From the NCBI GenBank assembly GCA_031359995.1, contig JANMAT010000116.1, positions 1 to 64,000 of the forward strand: 64,000 bases of DNA, written 5' to 3'. Numbering within the stretch: position 1 is the first letter of the stretch; each line of letters begins with the position of its first letter. Both the position numbers and the translations under genes were made by a program. The notes below the pieces were generated by a model. That model worked only from the letters and a program-made list of their open reading frames with translations, was not told the DNA's origin and ran no database searches. The stretch comes from JANMAT01 sp031359995. Lineage in GTDB: Bacteria; Actinomycetota; Acidimicrobiia; Acidimicrobiales; Ilumatobacteraceae. Positions 41,921-50,336 of the stretch are shown in pieces.

Positions 41921-42847
41921 TCAGTCGGGCCGCACCACGCCGCGCTGGCCGGTGATGCGCCCGTACACCTCGGGCCGGCGGTACCGGTCGAAGTCGAACA
42001 GCGTGCCCTTGTAGCGCTGACACCAGTCGAGGTCACAGCGGGCCACGATGAGCTCGTCGTCGGTGGTGAGGGCCTGGGCCACGATCTGGCCCGAGGGGGC
42101 GATGATGCAGCTCTGGCCGAGCGAGTCGACGCCCTCCTCCACACCACCCTTGGCCACGCCGACCACCCACGTACCGTTCTGGTACGCACCAGACTGCATG
42201 ACCAGCGCGTTGTGGAAGCCCTGCAGGATGTCCTGGCTGGGGTCGGGCACGTAGTGGATGGGCGTGTTGTAGCCGCACAGCACCATCTCCACGCCCTGCA
42301 GCCCCATGACGCGGTACGTCTCGGGCCAGCGGCGGTCGTTGCAGATGGCCATGCCGACGATGCCGTCGAAGGCGCGCCACACGTCGAAGCCATCGGGGCT
42401 CGGCTCGAAGTAGTAGCGCTCGGCGTGCTGGAACGGGCGGTCGGGTTCGTGGTGCTCGTGCCCGGGGATGTGGACCTTCTTGAACGTGCCCACGATGCGG
42501 CCGTCCCGCTCCACCAGCGTCTGCACGTTCCAGCGGTGACCGTCGCCGTCGAGCAGCGCGTAGCCGAGGCAGAAGCCGATGCCGAGGCGCCTGGCCTCGT
42601 CGAACAGCGGTTGCGTGGCGGCGTTGGGCATGGACCGTTCGTAGTAGTGGTCGGCCTCGCTGATGTCGTCCACGAACCAGCGCGGGAAGAACGTGGTGAG
42701 CGCCAGCTCGGGGTACACCACCAGGTCGCACCCGTGCGCGTGGGCCTGGTGCAGCAGGGCGATCAGGCGCTCCACGACCTGCGCGCGGGTGTGCTCACGC
42801 TGGATGGGTCCCAGCTGGGCTGCCCCGACGGTGATGGTGCGGGTCAC
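41921..42847 (-). CDS. N-carbamoyl-D-amino acid hydrolase-like nitrilase
   Basis: 308 residues of the nitrilase superfamily. Catalytic Glu47 (VVYPELALTTFFPRWF), Lys124 (FKKVHIPGHEHHE) and Cys169 (GMAICNDRRWPETYRVMGL) are present, and these stretches closely match the Agrobacterium D-carbamoylase. GYNTPIHYVPDP and MQSGAYQNGTW further support it. It converts N-carbamoyl-D-amino acids, or a related ureido acid such as beta-ureidopropionate, to the amino acid, ammonia and CO2. The GTG overlaps the M20 gene stop (GTGA), so it is the second gene of an operon. Confidence 0.88.
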   Translation of the reverse strand: MTRTITVGAAQLGPIQREHTRAQVVERLIALLHQAHAHGCDLVVYPELALTTFFPRWFVDDISEADHYYERSMPNAATQPLFDEARRLGIGFCLGYALLDGDGHRWNVQTLVERDGRIVGTFKKVHIPGHEHHEPDRPFQHAERYYFEPSPDGFDVWRAFDGIVGMAICNDRRWPETYRVMGLQGVEMVLCGYNTPIHYVPDPSQDILQGFHNALVMQSGAYQNGTWVVGVAKGGVEEGVDSLGQSCIIAPSGQIVAQALTTDDELIVARCDLDWCQRYKGTLFDFDRYRRPEVYGRITGQRGVVRPD

Positions 42848-44085
42848 GGCTGCTCCTGATCGGCGAGGTCCACGAGGACGTGGGCGAGGACATCGGCGCC
42901 TGCGGCCAGGTCGGCCGCCTCGGTGTGCTCGGCGGGGTTGTGGCTGATTCCGCGCACGCGCGGCGTGAAGAAAATCGCCGTGGGGCACACGCGGGCGAGC
43001 ATCTGGGCGTCGTGGCCGGCGCCCGACGGCATGCGCTGCACCGAGTGGCCGAGCGCGGTGGCGGTGGCCTCGATGCGGTCGATCATGGCGGCGTCGAACT
43101 CGACCGGCTCGAAGCGGGCCAGGCGGCGCGCCGTGATGGTGACGCCTTCGGCCTCGGCCAGCTCGGTGCAGCGGGTGGCCAGCCGGGCCTCGGCCGTGCG
43201 CAGGATGGTCTCGTCGGTGTTGCGCAGGTCGACGGTGACGGTGGCGGTGGCGCCCACCACGTTCACCAGGTTCGGGTGCACATCGACCTTGCCGACCGTG
43301 CCCACCTGGTGGCCACCGAGCTCGAGGGCGAGCCGGCGCACGAACACCGTGATCTCGGCGGCCACGTACACGGGGTCGTGGCGCAGTGCCATGGGCGTGG
43401 TGCCGGCGTGGTTCGACTGGCCGACGATGGTGAGCTCCTGCCACGAGATGCCCTGCACCCCGGTGACGGCACCCAAGGTCACCCCGTCGGCCTCGAGCAC
43501 CGGTCCCTGCTCGATGTGCAGCTCGACGTAGGCGTGCGGCACTGCGCCCGGGCACGGCAGCGCGCCGGCGTAGCCGATGCGCTCGAGCTCGTCGCCCACG
43601 CGGGCGCCGTCGATGCCGACGATGTCGAGGGCGTCCTCGACCCCGAGCCCGCCGGCGTACACGAGCGAGCCGAGCATGTCGGGGGCGAAGCGGGCGCCCT
43701 CCTCGTCGGTGAAGAACGCCACGGCCAACGGCCGGCGGGTCGTGCGGTCGAGGCCGATGAGGGTCTCGATGACCTCGAGCCCGGCGAGCACGCCGTAGTT
43801 GCCGTCGTAGCGCCCACCCGTGCGCACGGTGTCGATGTGCGACCCGCACATCACCGGTGCGCCTTCGCCCCACGGCGTGATGGCGATCACGTTGCCGATG
43901 CCGTCGACGCCCACCGTGAGACCGAGGTCGCGCATCCAGGCGACGACGAGGTCGCGGCCGGCCTTGTCGGCGTCGGTGAGGGCCAAGCGGGCGCAGCCGC
44001 CGTCGCCGGTGTCGCCGATCTCGGCCAGTGCGGTGAGCCGCCGTAGGAGGCGGTCCGCGTCGATGCGCAGGTTGGTGGGGGGCAC
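42844..44085 (-). CDS. M20 Zn-hydrolase: L-carbamoylase/allantoate amidohydrolase-like
   Basis: 413 residues, the family's usual size. Metal ligands occur in MCGSHIDTVRTGGRYDGNYG, FFTDEEGARF and VELHIEQGPVLE, with a C-terminal His in HNPAEHTEAADL. The dimerisation lid (GQSNHAGTTPMALRHDP) is typical of N-carbamoyl-L-amino acid hydrolases, beta-ureidopropionases and allantoate amidohydrolases. With the overlapping D-carbamoylase-like gene and the molybdenum hydroxylase it fits ureide or pyrimidine/hydantoin breakdown. GTG at 44085 gives the typical length; TTG at 44121 (AGG upstream) is possible. Confidence 0.86.
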   Translation of the reverse strand: MPPTNLRIDADRLLRRLTALAEIGDTGDGGCARLALTDADKAGRDLVVAWMRDLGLTVGVDGIGNVIAITPWGEGAPVMCGSHIDTVRTGGRYDGNYGVLAGLEVIETLIGLDRTTRRPLAVAFFTDEEGARFAPDMLGSLVYAGGLGVEDALDIVGIDGARVGDELERIGYAGALPCPGAVPHAYVELHIEQGPVLEADGVTLGAVTGVQGISWQELTIVGQSNHAGTTPMALRHDPVYVAAEITVFVRRLALELGGHQVGTVGKVDVHPNLVNVVGATATVTVDLRNTDETILRTAEARLATRCTELAEAEGVTITARRLARFEPVEFDAAMIDRIEATATALGHSVQRMPSGAGHDAQMLARVCPTAIFFTPRVRGISHNPAEHTEAADLAAGADVLAHVLVDLADQEQP

Positions 44086-44129
44086 CGGCCCATGGAAGAC
44101 CAGCGGCGCACGGTCCGTCAACTGGTGCC

Positions 44130-44135
44130 TAGTGT
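44130..44135 (+). promoter_or_regulatory. -10 box for leaderless HTH-gene mRNA
   Basis: TAGTGT ends 8 nt before the GTG at 44144, with no ribosome site between; it matches the leaderless pattern. Confidence 0.5.
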
Positions 44136-44143
44136 GACGCCTC

Positions 44144-44755
44144 GTGGCACGCACCCGGGTCGAGTTCACCGTCGAACCGTTCGAGGAGGGCCGTCCGGGT
44201 CCGCACGTGCAGGCCACCTTCGACGCCGTGTCGGGCGACGGTCTGGAGCTCGACGTGGGCCCGTTCGGCTCGGCGTTCGAGGCCGACGCCACCGTGGCCG
44301 CCCGGGTGCTGGCCCGCGTGGTCGACGCCGCCTTCGGCGCCGGGGCCACGCGGGTGTCGTGCCAGGTGTCGTTGGCCGACGCGCCCGAGCACCCCTTCGC
44401 CGCCGCCCTGCGCCCCCTCGTGGAGGCCATGGGCGTGGAGCTGCTCAGCCCCGATCAGGCCCGGGAGGGCGACGTGCCCCTGCGGTGGGAGGGCATGGTC
44501 GTGGCCGCCGCCCGGCTGCCGCGGCGCAAGGCCACCGTGCACGGCGCGCTGGCCGAGCTGATCGCCGAGGTCGAGCGCGAGCTCGGCGGCCCGTTGGCCG
44601 ATCTGAGCCGGGCCCAGAAGCAGGTGGCGGCGCGGCTGCTCCACGAGCGGGGCGCCTTCGCTCTGCGCAACGCGGCCGACGATGTCGCCGACGCCATGGG
44701 CGTGTCGCGCGTGACGATCTACAACTACCTCAACGCCGTGCGCGATCGCGACTGA
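44144..44755 (+). CDS. Putative regulator: MTH1187/YkoF-like N-domain plus HTH
   Basis: 203 residues. The N-terminal 95 residues (VEFTVEPFEEGRPGPHVQATFDA; ELDVGPFGSAFEAD; FGAGATRVSCQVSL) have the repeat pattern of the small ferredoxin-like thiamine/HMP-binding (DUF77, YkoF) domains, from memory. The C-terminal 60 residues end in an HTH (ALRNAADDVADAMGVSRVTIYNYLNAVRDR). It is therefore a candidate ligand-sensing transcription factor. It is divergent from the M20/nitrilase operon by under 60 bp, so it may control that operon. The ligand is unknown. Confidence 0.65.
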   Translation: MARTRVEFTVEPFEEGRPGPHVQATFDAVSGDGLELDVGPFGSAFEADATVAARVLARVVDAAFGAGATRVSCQVSLADAPEHPFAAALRPLVEAMGVELLSPDQAREGDVPLRWEGMVVAAARLPRRKATVHGALAELIAEVERELGGPLADLSRAQKQVAARLLHERGAFALRNAADDVADAMGVSRVTIYNYLNAVRDRD

Positions 44756-44845
44756 CGGTTCCGGCCGCCGGTTCCCCAGCCGTCGACGTTCTGGGCGCGT
44801 GGAGTGCCACCGGTGACGCTGAACCGTCCCAGAGCAGCGGCGGCG

Positions 44846-44851
44846 TAGGGT
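44846..44851 (+). promoter_or_regulatory. -10 box for leaderless EEP-hydrolase mRNA
   Basis: TAGGGT, 7 nt before the ATG at 44859, no ribosome site. Confidence 0.5.
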
Positions 44852-44858
44852 CGGCGCC

Positions 44859-45677
44859 ATGCTGCGCGTCCTCACGTGGAACCTGTGGTGGCGCCACGGC
44901 GAGTTCGAACGCCGCCACGCCGCCATCGAGGCGGTGCTGCGCGCCGAGGCCGCCGACGCGTGCTGCCTGCAGGAGGTGTGGGCCAACGAGGACGGGTCGC
45001 ACCAGGGGCGCCAGCTCGCTGAGGCGTTGGGCATGCACCTCGCGTCCACCGAGGGCCCGTTCTTCCGCGGCTGGTCGGTGAACAACGTCGTGCTGTCGAA
45101 GCACCCGATCGTGGCGACCGAGGTCGTGGCCCTGCCCGCGGTCGACGGCACGCCCAGCCACCGTCGTGCCGTGCTGGCCGTGCTCGACACCCCGTGGGGC
45201 CACTGGCCGTTCGTGTCGACCCACACCGAGCACCGCTTCGACCGCTCGACCACGCGCCAGGCCCAGACGCGGGCGCTGGCCGAGGCGGCGGCCCGCTGGC
45301 GGGGCGACCCGGCCACCGACGCGCCGCTCGTGATCGGCGGCGACCTGAACGCGGTGCCCGACAGCAACGAGATCCGCATGCTCACCGGGCGGGCGCCGCC
45401 GCCGGTGCCCGGGCTGGTGTTCACCGACGCGTGGGAGGTGCGTGGCGACGGCCCCGGGCACACGTGGCACGCTGCCAACCCGTACCTGGCCGATGCGGCG
45501 TGGCCCAACCGCCGGCTCGACTACATGCTCGTGTCGTGGCCGCGCCCGAAACCCTTCGGCCATCCGGCACGCGTGTGGCTCGCGGGCACCGCGCCGGTCG
45601 ACGGGGTGATGCCGTCGGACCACTACGCCGTGGTGGTCGACCTGCGCGTGCCCGACGACGACCCCGGACCGGGCTGA
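44859..45677 (+). CDS. Endonuclease/exonuclease/phosphatase family hydrolase
   Basis: 272 residues with the EEP order of motifs: TWNLWW near the start, LQEVWAN (Glu), HTEHRFDRSTTRQAQ (catalytic His region), IGGDLNAVPDS, RRLDYMLVS and MPSDHYAVVVDL (Asp-His). No signal peptide. The substrate (DNA, phospholipid or a phosphorylated metabolite) cannot be assigned. Leaderless start. Confidence 0.88.
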   Translation: MLRVLTWNLWWRHGEFERRHAAIEAVLRAEAADACCLQEVWANEDGSHQGRQLAEALGMHLASTEGPFFRGWSVNNVVLSKHPIVATEVVALPAVDGTPSHRRAVLAVLDTPWGHWPFVSTHTEHRFDRSTTRQAQTRALAEAAARWRGDPATDAPLVIGGDLNAVPDSNEIRMLTGRAPPPVPGLVFTDAWEVRGDGPGHTWHAANPYLADAAWPNRRLDYMLVSWPRPKPFGHPARVWLAGTAPVDGVMPSDHYAVVVDLRVPDDDPGPG

Positions 45678-45777
45678 GCAGACATCTCCACGAGCGCGGC
45701 GCCGATGAGGATGGCGACGAGGGGCGCCATCACCGGCGGTGTTGTCGTCGACGTTCCGGACCGACCGACCGACGGGA

Positions 45778-48120
45778 CTACGGGATGTCGGGGCCGAGGT
45801 CGATGGCGGGCCACGCCGGCGCCGCGGCCAGGGCCCGGGCCATGAGCGCCGACAGCTGGTCGGCGTGGTCGGGGAAGGTGCCGTTCACCAGGATCGCCCA
45901 CGTGGTGCCGTCGGCCTGGTGCATCTCCATGCCGCGGGCGTTCTTCAGCGAGCCGGTGTGGCCGAAGCTGGCGCCGTTGTCGTGGGCCCGCAGCCCCAGC
46001 CCCCACCACCCCGTGCCGTCGTTGTAGGTGGGCGCCGCCTTCATCGTGGCCAGCGTGGCCGGTGTCACCAGCGTGCCGTCGGCCAACCGGTCGAGGAAGC
46101 GCACGAGATCGGCCGCGGTGCCCAACCACGCGCCCGCAGGCCCGAGGCCCTCCATGAACCAGCCACCGCCGAGCTCGTCGGCCGCCGGGGTGACGTGCAC
46201 GGCTTCGTGGGGCAGGCGGTCGTTGCGGGTGCGGGCGACGCGCTCGTTGCGCATGCCGGCGGGGATGAGCACCTCGCCGGTCACCACCTCGGCCCACGGC
46301 CGACCGGTGACCTGTTCCAGCACCAGGCCGAGCAGGCAGTAGTCCATGTTCGTGTAGATCGAGTCGGTGCCGGGCGCGTAGGCCAGCGGCCACGTCAGGA
46401 ACCACGCCGCGCCCTGCTCGCACGACGACGCGCCTTGGGGGCCGAAGGCGTCGACGACTTCCTTGGTGTCGTTGAAGAACGGGTCCATCCACCCGAGGAA
46501 GCCCGAGGAGTGCTCCAGCAGGTCGCGCACGGTGATCGCCGCGGCGCGGGGGTCGGCCCCGGCGGGCAGGGGCACCCGGGTGTCGATGAGGGGCCACACG
46601 CGGGTCGACAGCGAGAGCTGGCCCCGTTCGATCAGGCGCATGGCCGCGGTGGCGGCCAGCGGCTTCGACATGCTGGCGATGCGGAAGCGGCTGTCGATGC
46701 GGGCGGCTTCGCCGTTGGCCGCGTCGGCCAGCCCGTACGAGCGCACGTACACGAGCTTGCCGTTGCGGCTCACCGCGACCGACGCACCGCTGGCACCCTT
46801 GGCGTCCAGGAAGTCGGTGATCTCGCGGTCGAACGCCGCGATGGGTGCCGAGCCGCCCAGACCTGGCGCGCTCGACGCCACGGCGGCGTCGACCGCCAGC
46901 GGGCGCCCGGTGAACCAGCCGGCGGCGTCGACCACGAGGTCGGTGTCGTCGCTCGGGTACACGCTGGCCCGGTTGCCGGCGGTGAGCGGCAGCACGGCCA
47001 GGTTGGCCCGCGTGGCGCCGGCGCCGTCGGCGTTCACGTTCGAGGCGAGGGGTCGCGGCGTGGCCGCCGGGTAGGCGGTCAGGTAGAGCGGGGCGGCGGT
47101 GTCGGTGATGGTGAGGTTGGCGATCACGCCGGCGGCCTCGGTGCCCACGTCGAAGGTGAGGTCCCGGCGGAAGCGGGCCGACAGGCGAGCGCCGGTGACG
47201 CGGGTGTCGAACGTGCGCCGCGGTGCGATCGGCACGTACAGCCCGTCGGTGGAGGCGGCGGCGTCGTCGCCGGTGAACCAGCCGACCACATCGGCCACCA
47301 GATGGGTCGCCTTCTGCGCATAGAGCGCCACGGTGCCGTCGGCGCCCACGGGCACGATCACCGTGTTGGCCACCGTGGCGCCGGCGCCGGGCAGGTTCAG
47401 GTTCGACGCCAGCGGCCGCTCCCGCCCGCCGGGCCACGCCGTCACGTAGCCGGCGGTCGACGCCTCGGTCGCGGTCAGGGTCAGAGCCACGGCGGCAGCG
47501 CCCGTGGCGGGCACGCCGCCGCGACCGGCCACCGTGAGCACGGTGGTGGAGCCCGATGCCGGCCGAGTGGCCGGTGCACCGTCGCCCTCGCGCGTGTCGA
47601 GGATGCGGCGGGGTGCGAGGGGCACGAACCGCCCGGCCGCCACCGCCGCGGTGGTGGTCGTGAAGTAGCCGGCCACGTCGATCACCACGTGCGTGCTGCG
47701 ATGGGCGAAGAGCTGCAGGCGCCCGGCCGCCGACAGTGTCACCACGGCCAGGTTGGCCACGGTCTGGTCGGCCCCGGTGGCGTTCACCGACGACACCGTG
47801 GGTCGGGTGCCGCCGTCGGGCCACAGCGTGAGGAAGCCGGGCCCGGCGGTCTCGGTCATGGTCACGTTGACCACCACGGCCGAGGCGCCGCTGGCCGCCA
47901 CGCCGGCGTGGCCGGCGACGTCGACGGCGATGGTGGCGTCGGTGCCCACGGGACCGATGGCGGCCACGCCGAGGCCGGTGCGGGTGTCGACCAGGCGGGC
48001 GGGCGGCAGGGGCACGAGTCGGGACGCGCCGGTCGGCACGGCCGCCTCGGCCCGTTCGGCCGTCGCCACGAGCCCGAGCATCGCCACGACGGCAAGGGCG
48101 ACCGCCAACACCTTGCGCAT
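45778..48120 (-). CDS. Secreted serine hydrolase (beta-lactamase fold) with three N-terminal repeats
   Basis: 780 residues. A Sec signal (RKVLAVALAVVAMLGLVATAERAEA) precedes three repeats of about 125 residues. Each starts with a P-x-R-x-x-DTR motif (PPARLVDTRTGLG, APRRILDTREGDG, APRRTFDTRVTGA) and ends in a V-x-D-x-x-G-(W/Y)FT motif. The C-terminal 370 residues are a class C beta-lactamase/esterase-type domain with Ser-x-x-Lys (SMSKPLAAT), Tyr-x-Asn-like YTNMDYCLLG, and a His-Thr-Gly box (FGHTGSLKN). The repeats are common in actinobacterial surface proteins and probably fix the enzyme to the envelope. The substrate is unknown. The 100 bp after it are empty. Confidence 0.88.
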   Translation of the reverse strand: MRKVLAVALAVVAMLGLVATAERAEAAVPTGASRLVPLPPARLVDTRTGLGVAAIGPVGTDATIAVDVAGHAGVAASGASAVVVNVTMTETAGPGFLTLWPDGGTRPTVSSVNATGADQTVANLAVVTLSAAGRLQLFAHRSTHVVIDVAGYFTTTTAAVAAGRFVPLAPRRILDTREGDGAPATRPASGSTTVLTVAGRGGVPATGAAAVALTLTATEASTAGYVTAWPGGRERPLASNLNLPGAGATVANTVIVPVGADGTVALYAQKATHLVADVVGWFTGDDAAASTDGLYVPIAPRRTFDTRVTGARLSARFRRDLTFDVGTEAAGVIANLTITDTAAPLYLTAYPAATPRPLASNVNADGAGATRANLAVLPLTAGNRASVYPSDDTDLVVDAAGWFTGRPLAVDAAVASSAPGLGGSAPIAAFDREITDFLDAKGASGASVAVSRNGKLVYVRSYGLADAANGEAARIDSRFRIASMSKPLAATAAMRLIERGQLSLSTRVWPLIDTRVPLPAGADPRAAAITVRDLLEHSSGFLGWMDPFFNDTKEVVDAFGPQGASSCEQGAAWFLTWPLAYAPGTDSIYTNMDYCLLGLVLEQVTGRPWAEVVTGEVLIPAGMRNERVARTRNDRLPHEAVHVTPAADELGGGWFMEGLGPAGAWLGTAADLVRFLDRLADGTLVTPATLATMKAAPTYNDGTGWWGLGLRAHDNGASFGHTGSLKNARGMEMHQADGTTWAILVNGTFPDHADQLSALMARALAAAPAWPAIDLGPDIP

Positions 48121-48129
48121 CGGGCGGTC

Positions 48130-48135
48130 ACGCTA
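48130..48135 (-). promoter_or_regulatory. -10 box for near-leaderless serine hydrolase mRNA
   Basis: TAGCGT on the minus strand, 9 nt before the ATG at 48120. Confidence 0.4.
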
Positions 48136-48196
48136 CCGGGCGAGGCCCGCCGATCGGCGTCACGCCGGTGCTCGCCGTCGGCGCGAAGCTGACGGG

Positions 48197-48598
48197 ATGT
48201 CGTTCGTGGACCTGGTGACGATCGTGGTCGACGACTACGACCCGGCCGTCGCCTTCTTCGTCGACCTCCTCGGCTTCGAGCTGGTCGACGATCGCCCGTC
48301 GACCACGACCGATGGCCGCCCGAAGCGATGGGTCGTGGTGCGACCGCCCGGTGCGCAGACCAGCCTGTTGCTGGCCCGGGCCGACGGGCCCGACCAGGCC
48401 GCCGTCGTGGGCCGCCAGGCCGCCGGTCGGGTCGCCTTCTTCCTGCGCGTCGACGACTTCGACGCGACGTTCGACCGCCTCGTGGTCGCCGGTGTCACCT
48501 TCGCGCGCCCGCCCAAGGACGAGGACTACGGGCGGGTGGCGGTGTTCCTCGACATCGCCGGCAACCGCTGGGACCTGCTCGGGCCGCCGGCGGGTTGA
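48197..48598 (+). CDS. VOC (glyoxalase/bleomycin-resistance) family protein
   Basis: 133 residues, two beta-alpha-beta-beta-beta halves: VTIVVDDYDPAVAFFVDLLGFEL, then GRVAFFLRVDDFDATFDRLVVAGV and a C-terminal VAVFLDIAGNRWDLLGP with the usual Asn-Trp-Asp ending. It resembles the VOC proteins often annotated as glyoxalase-like, without proven activity. ATG at 48197 preceded by GACGGG. Confidence 0.85.
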   Translation: MSFVDLVTIVVDDYDPAVAFFVDLLGFELVDDRPSTTTDGRPKRWVVVRPPGAQTSLLLARADGPDQAAVVGRQAAGRVAFFLRVDDFDATFDRLVVAGVTFARPPKDEDYGRVAVFLDIAGNRWDLLGPPAG

Positions 48599-48628
48599 TC
48601 GGGCCCGCGGTCAACGGGCGCCGGCGGC
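48583..48628. terminator. Imperfect hairpin spanning both convergent stop codons
   Basis: GCCGCCGGCG-GGTTGA (48583-48598) pairs with TCAACGGGCGCCGGCGGC (48611-48628) with a 2-nt bulge. The two stops (TGA and its convergent TCA) face each other across a GC palindrome loop. Confidence 0.5.
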
Positions 48629-49342
48629 GGTGAGCAGATCGTCCATCTCCTGGTAGCCCTTGTCCCGGGCATGGGCCAGCGGCGTCACGCCGGAGCCGTC
48701 GGCCCGGTTCACGTCGACCCCGGCGGCCACCAGCCGGCGCACGACCTCAACGTGCTTCGTATCGCCGTTGCCGAGGATGATCGCCTCGAGCAGCGCGGTC
48801 CAGCCGAGCCGGTTCACGTGGTCCTTGTCGATCGGCGTCTGCAGCAGGCGGGCCACGATGTCGGCGAAACCGCGGTCGGCGGCCCGGATCAACCCGGTGC
48901 CGTGGTAGCTGTCGAGCGTGGTCACGTCGGCGCCGTGCCCGAGGGTGAGCTCGAGCAGTTCCAGCCCTTTCGCCTCCCCGATCTCCGACGTGGCGATGAG
49001 GTAGGCGCTCTGCTTGGTGGAGTCCTGCACGTTCACGTCGGCGCCGGCGGCCACCAGGGCGCGGGCCACGTCGAGGTGGCCGCCGTACGCGGCGGCGATG
49101 AGCGCGGTGCGGCCCTCGTCGTCCACCGCGTGCACCTCGGCGCCCTTCTTCAGCAGTTGCTGCACCTCGGTGAGCCGGCCGTCGCCGGCTGCTTCGATCA
49201 TGCGCAGGCCATCGCTCACGGCGCGGCTCGCGCCGGCCGTGGTACTGCTCGTAGCGTCGACGCGACCGGTCGTGCTCGACGCGCAGCCGCCCAGCAGCGC
49301 GAGCGCGGCGAGCGCACCGGGGATGCGGCGTCGTGTCGGCAT
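48611..49342 (-). CDS. Ankyrin-repeat lipoprotein
   Basis: 243 residues. Lipoprotein signal with lipobox LLGGC (Cys near residue 20), Ser/Thr linker, then about five ankyrin repeats (DDEGRTALIAAAYGGHLDVARALVAAGADVN; YHGTGLIRAADRGFADIVARLLQ; GSGVTPLAHARDKGYQEMDDLL). Probably a cell-surface binding protein. ATG at 49342; the frame upstream to 49363 adds residues before the signal and is less likely. Confidence 0.88.
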   Translation of the reverse strand: MPTRRRIPGALAALALLGGCASSTTGRVDATSSTTAGASRAVSDGLRMIEAAGDGRLTEVQQLLKKGAEVHAVDDEGRTALIAAAYGGHLDVARALVAAGADVNVQDSTKQSAYLIATSEIGEAKGLELLELTLGHGADVTTLDSYHGTGLIRAADRGFADIVARLLQTPIDKDHVNRLGWTALLEAIILGNGDTKHVEVVRRLVAAGVDVNRADGSGVTPLAHARDKGYQEMDDLLTAAGAR

Positions 49343-49376
49343 GGCCCTCGCATCATGGCCCACGAGCCGAAGCGGT

Positions 49377-50336
49377 TCAGGCCGCGGGCGCGGGCGCAGC
49401 CGTCGGTGGGCGGGTGAACGCCCAGACGGTCGCGCCGATGGCGCCGACGGCGGTGCCGAGGGCGAGCGCCACCGACAGGCGGTCGACCCACGTGGGCACG
49501 CTGGTCACCAGGATGCCGTGACCGAACACGTCGGTGCGACGCAAGCCCCACAGGCCCAGGGCCACGCCAGCACCGGCGGCCAGAGCCGCACCGGTCGGGC
49601 CGCGAACAGCCAGCGCGGCGATGGCGGCCACCGCGGCGGCGACGATCAACGCGCCGAGCAGCCAGCTCGACTGGGGCAGGCGCACCAGGCTCACCACCAC
49701 GGGCACGGCCACCACCGCGCCCACCAGCACGGCCGCCGCGCCGACGGCGTGGCGACGGCGGGCGAACCAGCCCACCGCGCCGGCCACCACCAGGACGACG
49801 AGCCACCACGGCAGCGCACTCGGCGCGTCCACCGGCCCGTAGCGTCCGGCCATCTTCATCGGCTGACCGTCGACAGTGAGGTCGACCTCCCACGCCTGCT
49901 CGGGGGCGCGCGTGGGCGACATCCAGTGGATGCGGTGGTCGTGCCACGCGTACACGCCGCCGGTGGCCACCTGCTTCCACTCGGGTGGACCGCCCGGGTT
50001 CAAGGCCTGCGGGCCTTCGGACGAGGCCGCCCGCGTCTTGTTCTGGTAGGAGGCCTTCGACTGCTGGTTCTCCGACACCACGCCGTCGGCGGCGTAGCGC
50101 ACGTAGGGGAAGCCTTCGTAGTCGGTCACGATCACCTCGTGGCCGCGGTCGACCTGCAGCTCCAGGAAGGAGTCGCCGCCGCGCACGCGGGCGTGGAAGG
50201 GCGCGCCGGCCGGGACCGAGGTGACCGTCGACTCGACGTTGCCCGGGCGGGCGGCGTCGGCCGCGGCCGGCCGGGCCGGCGCCAACAGGGCCGCGAGGGC
50301 CACCGCGACGCCGACGGCCCACCAGCGCCGGGCCAT
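49377..50336 (-). CDS. Exported multi-membrane protein of the YcnI/CopCD cluster
   Basis: 319 residues. Signal peptide, an exported domain of about 150 residues (VIVTDYEGFPYVRYAADGVV; YAWHDHRIHWMSP), then about five membrane segments. The HDHRIHW His cluster suits a metal-facing role. Its start overlaps the YcnI stop by one base (TGATG), and CopCD follows upstream, so it belongs to a copper-related operon. No established family name comes to mind. Confidence 0.7.
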   Translation of the reverse strand: MARRWWAVGVAVALAALLAPARPAAADAARPGNVESTVTSVPAGAPFHARVRGGDSFLELQVDRGHEVIVTDYEGFPYVRYAADGVVSENQQSKASYQNKTRAASSEGPQALNPGGPPEWKQVATGGVYAWHDHRIHWMSPTRAPEQAWEVDLTVDGQPMKMAGRYGPVDAPSALPWWLVVLVVAGAVGWFARRRHAVGAAAVLVGAVVAVPVVVSLVRLPQSSWLLGALIVAAAVAAIAALAVRGPTGAALAAGAGVALGLWGLRRTDVFGHGILVTSVPTWVDRLSVALALGTAVGAIGATVWAFTRPPTAAPAPAA

